Shown here: positions 32,303 to 39,487 of the stretch, one piece after another
Layout: each line of letters opens with the position of its first letter
Position numbering within the stretch: position 1 is the first letter of the stretch
Origin: WJMB01 sp964581465
GTDB taxonomy: Bacteria > RBG-13-66-14
NCBI GenBank assembly: GCA_964581465.1
Contig: CAZOOP010000029.1
Location: 1 to 49,498, forward strand
DNA length: 49,498 nt
Direction of reading: 5' to 3'
Position numbers and translations under genes: made by a program
The notes under the pieces: generated by a model
Seen by the model: only the letters and a program-made list of their open reading frames with translations
Told to the model about the DNA's origin: nothing
Database searches by the model: none

Positions 32303-35300
32303 TCAACGAATCACCACCGGCCCCTTGGCTACGGCCTTCTTCAACTGGTCCTGGACATCCTTTACCCAGGCGTCCACGTCCTCGGGCGACTTGAGCGTGC
32401 GGCGGGGGATATCAACGGTCTGCGTCTCCGGCTCAAGTGACTTGGATGCCAGCTCCCTGGCGCGATCAAACCGGCCGGGAAGGGCGTCGATCCGGTCGCG
32501 CCAAACCACCAGGGGATGCTGTTCCAGAGCAGAGACCAGTTCCTGGTACGTGCCAAGAGCCAGCTTCGGGGCAACGGCAATGCCGCACTGGCCGCGAATG
32601 ACGTCGCGCTCATCCTCGGCCAGTTGCTGCCAGGATGCGTCCTTTTCGAGCGCCGAGGACTTGTCCTTGAGTTTCTCCGCGTACTGCTTCTGTTGCGCGG
32701 CCAGTTCGGATCGCAGGGCATCCTCCAGCGACTTGAGGAGCGGCTGAGTCGGATCGGATTCGGCCAGAAGCAGGCGCTGCTTCTCGATGGTCTCGGCCTG
32801 TTGCCGCGCTTCCTGGGCGGCCTTCAGGTCACCAGCATGCTTCAGGAGGTCGCGGAGCTTCTCCCAGGTCGGCCAGCGTTTCTCGATGCGCGAGGCCTGG
32901 TCTTCCCAGGCCTCGATGGATGTCTTGAGCTCGTCGCGCCGGTTGTAAATGGCCAGGAGTTGCTCGTTGCCTGAGGATAGACGGATTTCCTCGAGTGACG
33001 CCACGTCGGGCCGTTCGGGCTTAGGCGCTTCGCCACCGGCCTTGTCCGCCAGTTCGCCCGCGAGTTGCAGGAACTCGGGAATGGCGGCCAGTTCCTCGCC
33101 TTGCTTGGCCTGAACGCCGAGGCGCTGAAGCGTCTTGCGAATCTGGATGCGCTGGCTCGTGGATACCGTGGCCGATTCGACCTTAAATGTGGCCTTGCCG
33201 ATGGCCTTACGTTCGAGGTCCTTGGGATCGACTGCGCGGCCTCGGTCGTCTTGTGCCCGGATGAGACCGGCGATTAGGAGAACCTGCAGTCCACCGTCCA
33301 CGGCATCACGCGACCAGCCGTAGGGCGACGCCTCGAAGTTGGCCCTGATGTCCGCGCCCTTCTTGCCGCCCGCTATAAACGCCAAGATCGCTTTGCACAC
33401 CGGGTTCTTAACCGGTTCGCCGTCGTCTCCGACCGCCTTGAGGGCATCGGGGGCACCTTGCTTCGCCTTGGCGTAGACCTTCTCCCAACCGGCATGGTCG
33501 GCCAGCCCGAACTGGGGATAGAGCCGCTGGAGGGCATTCTCGGCCGCCTCCAGGATCATTTCCTGCAGGGAGTTTCCGAGGATTTCGTTCCCGCCGCCCT
33601 GGAATGCGCGCGCGCCGGAAAACGATTCGTCCAGGAGTTCCCTGATCTTGGCTTCGGCGGTCTGCCGTGTCGTCTCCATTGCGGCCCGTGCCTCGGTGCC
33701 TTCGGGGCTGTTCGGAACGCCCCGCTTCTCCAACGTCGCAGTCGCGGCCTTATAGTCGATCAGGTGGTGCCGCAGATCATCCGCCGAACGCTTGGGAATG
33801 AAAACGAAGATGGTCGAGGACTGGTTTCCTGCCTGACGAGCGTCCACGCGCACGGAGTTCTCATCGATGGCCCATCCATCCCGCACCCAGACGCAGACAC
33901 GCTTGGCGCTGTCCTGGGGCAATTGGGCATCGAATATGGGAGAGAGGTCGCGGGTGACCTTTGCGCTGCCTTGGGTCGACGACAACTTCTTCACCAGTTC
34001 GGCGAAAGTCCGGCGAATACGATCATCGCGTTCCGCCTCCACCCGGTGCGCCTCGTTGGCGAGCTGGCTGCGCTGGCTCAGGAACTCGTCGTTCCAGGCC
34101 GCGCTTTCCTCGGTCTGGATGCGGTATTCATCGCCGACCTTCATGAGAAGTTCGCAGTTATCCAGAAGACCAGGGAGCTTGTTTCGAAGCGAACTGCTTC
34201 CCGCTGCAAGATCGTCGACCATGAGGTCAGCAACGGTGTCGAGCGTCGCGTGAATGCCGACCTCGTCGTTGCTGGCGGCGAGTTTGTTAATAAGGAAGAC
34301 CAGGCCGCAGGCGCGCGCCACAAGCTGCTGGTCGGGCGTTCCCTTGATCCACTTCATTGTCTTCTCGTGGACCTTCCGCGGCAGGATACGCCCCTGGAGC
34401 AGCTTGTCGGACGAGTCGAAGTATAAGAGGTCCGCCGGAATAACACATCCCAGAGAGGCGTCGAGGTTGGTCTGAATGACCTTGTGAACCATGCTGAGCT
34501 GGTTGCGCAGCTGACTGTCGGTGCCGGTCTGATCGAGGACGCGCAGCGTGTATTCCCAGAATCGCCGCCGGACAGGCAGGATGGGATAGTCCTGGGCGAA
34601 ATTAGGCATGTCGTCCTGGCGATGCCCAATGCTGGTGCTGGCCAAATGCCTGGAAACTTCGCCAAGGTTCGTCTGCATGATCTTCTCGATCTCGCCGATG
34701 GCGTCCGGTTTCTTGGCGAGAATGACCTGCCGGATCACCGCGTCCACATCGGCGTCGGACAGTTCGACGCGAATCGTGAATCGACCTTCCAACTTCTTGA
34801 GGTTCGCAGTGCCCGTGACTGCTGTCTGACCCGTGCCGATGAAGAGCAATTTGCCGGCGATGTTCTTGCAGCAGGATTCGACGACCTCCTGGACTTCGAG
34901 AGACCGCTGGCTGTCTTCGCCAATGTACTGCTGAACCTCGTCGAGCACGATCAGGGTGAGCGGGAATTTCCCGTCCCGGGTCAACGCCTGGCGAATCGCC
35001 TTCAGCATGTCGTCGCTGCTGATGTCCTGAACGAACGGGTAGAGATTGTTGAGCGTCTCCACGCAGGTAGCGGGTGACGAGAACAGGTTAGGCTTTGCCT
35101 TGACGAGCGCCGCGTGCAGACCTTCGGCCACGTAGAAGTTGTCCAGTTCCTCGTGCCAGTCGTACCCGTTCTTCTCGACCTCTTTGCAGACCTTGTCGTA
35201 GATGTCCTCATTGCGAAGCCACATAACGAAGCGGGCCACGGGGTACTGCTCGGGGAGCCCGACCGACTTGAAGATGATCCGCAACAAGGCTAGCCGCACA

Positions 35301-35734
35301 CTGCCGCTGGCACTTGCCCCCAGGGTGCCGGATGCGGCGTGAAGACCTCCGTGGCGCTTGCCCGCGGTGGAAAGCTCTTTCAGCAAATCCTGAATGCCTT
35401 GCGGCAGGTTGGCGATGCCGCGCGCGGTAGCGCCGTCGGGGAACTCCGAGTCCGACCACAGCGCGCGCAGCATCTTGACCAGGTGAGACTTGCCCGAGCC
35501 ATAGAATCCACTCACCCAGACGGCAGGCTGCTGAGCCTGATTGATGTTCTTCAGATAGGTCTCGATGATGTGCGCGAGGCCTTTCTCGTACTGGCCATCG
35601 CAAATAAAGGTCTCCAGCTCGTACCGGAGGACCGCAAGTGCCTGATCGGTGCGTTCGTCGTTAACGTTGGCCACGCCTTCGTTGACGAGTTTCCTCGTCG
35701 AAGGGTCCTTGGTATAGATTTGTCTGTTGTTCAT
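32303..35734 (-). CDS. brxC: BrxC, P-loop ATPase of type I BREX
   Basis: About 1143 residues. The start is taken at the second ATG of an ATGATG pair (35734), because AGGAG is then six bases upstream; 35737 is equally possible. The P-loop is GFYGSGKSH (76-84) in PAVWVSGFYGSGKSHLVKML, the diagnostic BrxC/PglY context. Walker B is LIVLDE (261-266), followed by VQQYIGEDSQRS. The N-terminus starts with the family's IYTKDPSTRKLVNEGV. The C-terminal third has long charged coiled-coil helices. BrxC is an essential ATPase of the BREX complex and is thought to work with BrxB and PglZ on DNA. It ends one base before or at the next gene's alternative start, consistent with one operon. Confidence 0.96.
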   Translation of the reverse strand: MNNRQIYTKDPSTRKLVNEGVANVNDERTDQALAVLRYELETFICDGQYEKGLAHIIETYLKNINQAQQPAVWVSGFYGSGKSHLVKMLRALWSDSEFPDGATARGIANLPQGIQDLLKELSTAGKRHGGLHAASGTLGASASGSVRLALLRIIFKSVGLPEQYPVARFVMWLRNEDIYDKVCKEVEKNGYDWHEELDNFYVAEGLHAALVKAKPNLFSSPATCVETLNNLYPFVQDISSDDMLKAIRQALTRDGKFPLTLIVLDEVQQYIGEDSQRSLEVQEVVESCCKNIAGKLLFIGTGQTAVTGTANLKKLEGRFTIRVELSDADVDAVIRQVILAKKPDAIGEIEKIMQTNLGEVSRHLASTSIGHRQDDMPNFAQDYPILPVRRRFWEYTLRVLDQTGTDSQLRNQLSMVHKVIQTNLDASLGCVIPADLLYFDSSDKLLQGRILPRKVHEKTMKWIKGTPDQQLVARACGLVFLINKLAASNDEVGIHATLDTVADLMVDDLAAGSSSLRNKLPGLLDNCELLMKVGDEYRIQTEESAAWNDEFLSQRSQLANEAHRVEAERDDRIRRTFAELVKKLSSTQGSAKVTRDLSPIFDAQLPQDSAKRVCVWVRDGWAIDENSVRVDARQAGNQSSTIFVFIPKRSADDLRHHLIDYKAATATLEKRGVPNSPEGTEARAAMETTRQTAEAKIRELLDESFSGARAFQGGGNEILGNSLQEMILEAAENALQRLYPQFGLADHAGWEKVYAKAKQGAPDALKAVGDDGEPVKNPVCKAILAFIAGGKKGADIRANFEASPYGWSRDAVDGGLQVLLIAGLIRAQDDRGRAVDPKDLERKAIGKATFKVESATVSTSQRIQIRKTLQRLGVQAKQGEELAAIPEFLQLAGELADKAGGEAPKPERPDVASLEEIRLSSGNEQLLAIYNRRDELKTSIEAWEDQASRIEKRWPTWEKLRDLLKHAGDLKAAQEARQQAETIEKQRLLLAESDPTQPLLKSLEDALRSELAAQQKQYAEKLKDKSSALEKDASWQQLAEDERDVIRGQCGIAVAPKLALGTYQELVSALEQHPLVVWRDRIDALPGRFDRARELASKSLEPETQTVDIPRRTLKSPEDVDAWVKDVQDQLKKAVAKGPVVIR

Positions 35735-35748
35735 CATGCGCTCCTGTA

Positions 35749-36300
35749 TCAGGCCTCCATGTCCGCAGTGATCGGAACGGCCAGGTAATTCCATCCGTCG
35801 TAGCCATCCAGCAGCCGGTAATTGTTGTTCTCGAAGGTCCCCGGAAAGAAGACCACCAACCGTCCCTTGACCATCGGCGCGAGCTTGTCTACGACAGCAT
35901 TGACCCTGAGCAGGCCGAAGAGGGAGCCGACGCCTTTCAAGGCGACCACACTTCCATCATCCGCGCCCACCGTCTGCAGGAACTGGCCGAACCGGTCCGC
36001 GATGAAATCCAGGTACTGCGGTAGCAGCGTGGCGAGGAGATCGGGCCTTCGGTAGTAGCTCTCCGCATAGCGTTGCCCCGACAGCCACTCCGCGAAGGTG
36101 TCAGTCAGGTCAAACACAAACCACTCGTGGCCAGATTCAAGCGTTGCGATCTCGAACTCGTCGATCTTCGCCCGAAGCCGCAGTTCCTCGTTCTCGTTGT
36201 AGACGCAGAAGATCACACGCTGTGCTGGTGCGGCGTTATCACGCCAGGGCACGTCGATGAACTTCGCGTAGGATGCGAGGAGTCGTCTAACTCTGTTCAC
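35749..36300 (-). CDS. brxB: BrxB (DUF1788)
   Basis: A 183-residue protein with the DUF1788 pattern: RVIFCVYNENEELRLRAKIDEFE, HEWFVFDLTDTFAEWL, then a C-terminal VKGRLVVFFPGTFENNNYRLLDGYDGWNYL. BrxB is a small core BREX protein that contacts PglZ and BrxC in known systems. The start is GTG, overlapping the end of brxA by 14 bases with GGAG upstream, and it ends 14 bases before the brxC start. It is a normal length for the family (about 180-200). Confidence 0.95.
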   Translation of the reverse strand: MNRVRRLLASYAKFIDVPWRDNAAPAQRVIFCVYNENEELRLRAKIDEFEIATLESGHEWFVFDLTDTFAEWLSGQRYAESYYRRPDLLATLLPQYLDFIADRFGQFLQTVGADDGSVVALKGVGSLFGLLRVNAVVDKLAPMVKGRLVVFFPGTFENNNYRLLDGYDGWNYLAVPITADMEA

Positions 36301-37084
36301 GTATCCACTCCATTTCCTGCTGCGTCAGCAACAACGGGAACAGGACCTCGATCACGTTGCTTAACCGCTTGAACACGATCCACCCTTTGCGTGAAGCGGT
36401 TTCCGCAAGCTCAACGGCATTCTCGAACGAGCAGTCGAGCAGCTTGGCGTAATCAGTCCTGAAAAGCGACTCACCACGTTCGCCACTCAGGTATCCAAGG
36501 AACAGGGCATAGGCCGTCGATCCCGCCGTGGGCTTGGCCTTCGACCTCGACTTTTTCATGCGGCCGGAAAGGTGGCCGGTCTGAGTCCAGGAGGAGGCGA
36601 GATTCTGGGCCGTGGAGACCAGCGTGGCCTTGCTGAACCGGCCCGGATACTTCTTCTCCAGATATTCCTCCAACGCCTCGCGCGAGAAGACCTGGCCCTC
36701 CGACAGTTTCAAGACAAAGGGGGCCGTGACTCTGAGGAGGGGGTCCCGTGCGTAGGCGCAGAGCGCGGCGATAAGCGGACGCCCTTCAGGATCGCGCTGC
36801 CAGAAGTACCGGAGGGCCCGAAACAGTGTCGTGTCGGGACTGAGCGCGTAGAGGTCCGCAAGATGTCTCCGAGTGAGAATCCTGGTTTTGTGGGAACGCT
36901 TCCCAAGGCAGTTGTCCTCTTCAATGGCCTGAACGTATTCGGCTCTGGACATGGAAGACGCCGGTACCGCGTCCAGGAGGTGGCGCAGTTCAAGAAGCAT
37001 CATGGTCCGAGCCATGTGGGCGCTACCGCGCTCGCATCTGAACCCGTACTTCTCCAGATTGCCGTTTGAGGACTCACTTTTCAT
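36287..37084 (-). CDS. brxA: BrxA (DUF1819)
   Basis: A 265-residue protein. The N-terminus KYGFRCERGSAHMARTMMLLELRHLLDAVP and RILTRRHLADLYAL, the LFRALRYFWQRD segment, and the later FLGYLSGERGESLFRTDYAKLLD match BrxA, formerly annotated as inner-membrane protein DUF1819. BrxA is a small helical DNA-binding protein (NusB-like fold) that modulates BREX. The ATG overlaps the end of the regulator gene by 11 bases. Starting at this first ATG rather than an internal Met retains the family's conserved N-terminal segment. Gene order regulator-brxA-brxB-brxC-pglX is that of type I loci. Confidence 0.95.
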   Translation of the reverse strand: MKSESSNGNLEKYGFRCERGSAHMARTMMLLELRHLLDAVPASSMSRAEYVQAIEEDNCLGKRSHKTRILTRRHLADLYALSPDTTLFRALRYFWQRDPEGRPLIAALCAYARDPLLRVTAPFVLKLSEGQVFSREALEEYLEKKYPGRFSKATLVSTAQNLASSWTQTGHLSGRMKKSRSKAKPTAGSTAYALFLGYLSGERGESLFRTDYAKLLDCSFENAVELAETASRKGWIVFKRLSNVIEVLFPLLLTQQEMEWIREQS

Positions 37085-37283
37085 CGGTCTTCAAATCATC
37101 CTTAACATCGCCGGCTGCGCCGGATTTCACCCACGCGTCCACTTCTTTCCTGTCGAACTTCCAGAGCCGACCGATCTTGTGGCCCGGCATCTGCCGTTCA
37201 CTAATCCACTTGTAGACCGTATCCCGCTTGATACCGAGATGGTCAGCAATCTCATCTACGGAGAGCCATCGATCTTCAATCAT
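37074..37283 (-). CDS. Excisionase/AlpA-type helix-turn-helix regulator heading the BREX operon
   Basis: A 69-residue protein starting at the ATG at 37283, since GGAG is five bases upstream; a GTG nine bases earlier is possible. It is a MerR/excisionase-family HTH (HTH_17): WLSVDEIADHLGIKRDTVYKWI, then MPGHKIGRLWKFDRKEVDAWV. Such proteins bind DNA as recombination directionality factors or as transcription activators. Position as first gene of the operon, overlapping brxA, suggests control of BREX expression. Many BREX loci use a WYL-domain regulator (BrxR) instead, and none is present here. An excisionase role for island mobility cannot be excluded, but no integrase is seen in the window. 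Confidence 0.9.
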   Translation of the reverse strand: MIEDRWLSVDEIADHLGIKRDTVYKWISERQMPGHKIGRLWKFDRKEVDAWVKSGAAGDVKDDLKTDEK

Positions 37284-37292
37284 TGTCTCCAC

Positions 37293-37382
37293 TCACTCCG
37301 AGTGTTCTTGCCGATCTTTTATGAAGGCCTCGAGGTTCCACTGGGTTTTGATGTCCATATGGTCCAGCATACGATGCTTCAT
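37293..37382 (-). CDS. Possible leader ORF of the BREX operon (29 aa)
   Basis: The ORF lies between the promoter at 37411-37438 and the regulator. The ATG at 37382 reads MKHRMLDHMDIKTQWNLEAF then IKDRQEHSE and stops at 37293-37295, nine bases before the regulator's ATG. Its composition is protein-like, but no clear ribosome-binding site precedes the first ATG; GGACC before the internal Met at about residue 9 is weak. It could be a regulatory leader peptide or a remnant. Confidence 0.35.
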   Translation of the reverse strand: MKHRMLDHMDIKTQWNLEAFIKDRQEHSE

Positions 37383-37410
37383 CCGGACAAACCCGCATAA
37401 ACAAGGGTAA

Positions 37411-37438
37411 AATATATCAAAGTCATGCCAATTGTCAA
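37411..37438 (-). promoter_or_regulatory. Promoter of the BREX operon
   Basis: Minus strand: perfect TTGACA (37438-37433), a 16-base spacer, TATATT (37416-37411), about 130 bases before the regulator's start. No other good promoter was seen in the following 16 kb of overlapping genes. Confidence 0.75.
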
Positions 37439-37481
37439 GCCGTTTTTCTCGAGTTTTATTAGTGTTTGTCCGAAGTTTGGC

Positions 37482-37874
37482 CTACTGAGTTTTAGGGTTC
37501 CAGGTGGAGCTTCCGGTGAAGATGGCTCGGTTCAATACGGAATTCGCCCCCATATACAACCAGCTCGGCAGCGCCATGCCGTGCTCAATAGATACCGGCA
37601 CGAGGACGCGCCTGTAGAGGCTGGGACCGCCGGGGAGAAAGCCTTCCAAGCGGTCGATGGCGGGAAGGCGAGTCTCGGGGTCGTCGAAGGTAAGAAGCTC
37701 CCCGTACACGCGGCCCCAGTCGCCCGCTGTGGAGCTTTGCTGGGTCGGTACGGGGTATGGGGCCGGCTGTTCGGAAAACCGCGCTAGTGTGGCCACGTCG
37801 GCCGAAACGTCCGGAGTGCCGTGGGCGAGGACATCCCCGTCCGGAATCTGCAGGACGGGGATACTCGTGTGCAT
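37482..37874 (-). pseudogene. Gamma-glutamylcyclotransferase-like (AIG2/GGCT fold) fragment
   Basis: The frame reads DWGRVYGELLTFDDPETRLPAIDRLEGF, then LYRRVLVPVSIEHGM and SWLYMGA, which matches the second half of small gamma-glutamylcyclotransferase-like proteins (GELYEFDD, a catalytic-region DRLEG, YRR, AWVYV). The N-terminal nucleotide-like motif (YGTL) is absent. Upstream in frame, AVRYRLYEMH is protein-like, but a TAG (about 37907) breaks it. It is therefore probably a 5'-truncated gene at the right border of the island. If the first Met at 37874 is used, a short protein could still be made. Confidence 0.6.
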
Positions 37875-38010
37875 TTCATAAAGGCGGTAACGGACCGCGG
37901 CTTCCTAGACATCCAGAACGCCCCGGCAGAAACAGTCATGGTTCCAGAACCCGCGCCTCCGGGCTCCCTAGACGAAGAGTCTCAGCATTACCCGAGTTTC
38001 TCCTTCGGGG

Positions 38011-38415
38011 TTAACGGGTTTCATTGTATGCTCTGTAATGGTGCTTCCCCCTCTTTTCCCAGACGATGAACTCGAGAGACTCCCTCGATAACTCCATGAG
38101 AACCTCGTGCCGGAACACGATCATGCTCATGGAGGGAACAGACAGCTCCCGCCAGCCGCGCTCATCGCCCGGGACCGCATCCAGATAGGCCGGATCTTAT
38201 TCGTAGGGCAGCGCCCGATGCTCTCGCAGCTCCCGCTCGGCCCGCTCCAGCTCCTCGCTGAGCAACAAGACGCGCCGGAGCTGTTCTTTGAACCACTCGA
38301 CACCCATCCGGCGGCTCAGCGCTGAGCTAAGGCAAGCCGAGCGGGAGCTGCGGGAGTTGAAGCGAGAGATCAAGGGCACCACCTCGAGGCTCAACCGCAC
38401 CCCGCACCCGCTCAT
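38011..38415 (-). pseudogene. Broken small gene with in-frame stop
   Basis: Minus strand, one continuous frame: ...GVEWFKEQLRRVLLLSEELERAERELREHRALPYE, a TAA at 38197-38199, then in the same frame DPAYLDAVPGDERGWREL, SVPSMSMIVFRHEVLMELSRES, LEFIVWEKRGKHHYRAYNETR and TAA at 38011-38013. Both sides of the stop are protein-like, so the TAA is probably a nonsense mutation. The first half is coiled-coil-like. No family recognised. Confidence 0.5.
38220..38364. repeat. Imperfect 43-bp inverted repeat
   Basis: 38220-38262 (CTCTCGCAGCTCCCGCTCGG...) resembles the reverse complement of 38322-38364 (about 80% by eye), separated by about 60 bases. Both arms encode Ala-Glu-Arg-Glu-Leu-Arg-Glu, on opposite strands. 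It may be an inverted duplication of part of a coiled-coil gene. Confidence 0.5.
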
Positions 38416-38578
38416 GCTGCTGAGCCGCTGGGGGGCTGGACGTGCGGGTCGTCGAAGTCGGCGGCGACGTAATCCGGGAAGTCGATAATCACCCGCCGAG
38501 GCTCGCCGACCCAGGGTTCGAAGCTGTGGCAGAGGAAATCGGCGGGAGGCGAAACTCGAGGCGGAACAGGACTGTAGT
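38412..38578 (-). pseudogene. Short remnant after the Gx-transporter gene
   Basis: Directly after the stop of the gene ending at 38579 the minus strand reads, without start codon, DYSPVPPRVSPPADFLCHS, FEPWVGEPRRVIIDFPDYVAADFDD, PHVQPPSGSAA and a stop at 38412. Codon pattern is coding-like. It may be the C-terminal tail of a lost gene. No family recognised. Confidence 0.3.
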
Positions 38579-39133
38579 CTAATCCGCCTGGAGACGCTGG
38601 TCGATGGACTGCTCGGGCAGCAGGGCGGCGGTCGCCAGACCGACGACCACGCCGGCGGCCAGGGCCGGTAGGACGAACAGCGGCAGAATCCGCCAACCCA
38701 GCAGACCCGGGAAGAGCAGCAGGTCGGCCACGGCGAGCTGTGCTGCGGCGTGGAGTGCGGCGCCGGTGAGCGAGATACCGACTACACTGATCCAGCGCGG
38801 GTATAGCCCTGCCAACAAACTCATCACGGCCCAGCTCAATAGGGAGCCGGCCAGGTTGAACAGGATGATCGGGGTGATCAAGCTGCCCAGAAACAGCGAG
38901 CCCAGCAGGGTGCGGACCAGACTCAGCCGCAGGGCGGGCAGCGCCCCGTGGCGTAGCAGGACCAGCAGCACCACCACGTTGGAGAGCCCCAGACGGAACC
39001 AGGGCGCCGGACGCGGCAGTAGGCCCTCCAGCACATAGAGGGCCAGGGCCAGGGCCAGCAGGCCCGCATCCCGGTAGCGCTCGATCAGCCGCTCAACGGC
39101 TGACGGCGTCGACACCGTCGGGGTCGCCTTCAT
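38579..39133 (-). CDS. Gx transporter family / heptaprenyl-diphosphate-synthase component I-like membrane protein
   Basis: About 184 residues, mostly hydrophobic with five to six membrane helices. The motif PWFRLGLSNVVVLLVLL near residue 45 and the TLLGSLFLGSLITPIILFNLAGSLLSW block are characteristic of the Gx transporter (Hpre_diP_synt_I) family, ECF-S-like membrane proteins. I start at the ATG at 39133 (GGGGGTGAGG upstream) rather than a GTG six bases earlier. It overlaps the NusG-domain-II gene upstream. In other bacteria the pair accompanies flavin-linked redox (ApbE/RNF) or isoprenoid genes. The substrate is unknown. Confidence 0.85.
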   Translation of the reverse strand: MKATPTVSTPSAVERLIERYRDAGLLALALALYVLEGLLPRPAPWFRLGLSNVVVLLVLLRHGALPALRLSLVRTLLGSLFLGSLITPIILFNLAGSLLSWAVMSLLAGLYPRWISVVGISLTGAALHAAAQLAVADLLLFPGLLGWRILPLFVLPALAAGVVVGLATAALLPEQSIDQRLQAD

Positions 39134-39479
39134 CCTCACCCCCCGACGCTCCGATGATGGTCAGCGCCACCCGGTTGGGCGCGCAGACCGCCGACTCGCC
39201 GACACGGCTGATCCGCCCCATCCGTACGCAGAGCTTATCCGGACAGTCGGATTCCTCGATCCAGGCCTCGCCTTGGGCGACCTGGACCACGGTCAGACCG
39301 ACGGGGCCTTCCAGGCTCAGTGTGGCGGGCTCGTCCAGGGGCAGGCGCTCCTCGCCGCCGACGTGGTTGATCACCACGTAGAGTCCGGCGTCGTCGGCGA
39401 TCAGCCAGGGCAGAAAGGCAGCTCCGGCCAGCAGGACCAGCAGCGGGGCGTCGAGGAGCTTGAGTCGCCAGCGGGCCAT
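39093..39479 (-). CDS. NusG domain II-containing membrane-anchored protein
   Basis: 128 residues starting at the ATG at 39479 (MARWRLKLLDAPLLV). One N-terminal membrane helix anchors an outside beta domain of the NusG_II (DUF1312) family: EERLPLDEPATLSLEGPVGLTVVQV, GEAWIEESDCPDKLC, ISRVGESAVCAPNRVALTIIG. The two Cys of CPDKLC and the later Cys in AVCAPNRV are typical. It overlaps the next gene (Gx transporter) by 41 bases, a conserved pairing; the gene upstream is the M28 peptidase nine bases away, so the genes from 41845 down probably form one operon. Confidence 0.85.
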   Translation of the reverse strand: MARWRLKLLDAPLLVLLAGAAFLPWLIADDAGLYVVINHVGGEERLPLDEPATLSLEGPVGLTVVQVAQGEAWIEESDCPDKLCVRMGRISRVGESAVCAPNRVALTIIGASGGEDEGDPDGVDAVSR

Positions 39480-39487
39480 CGGAACGC

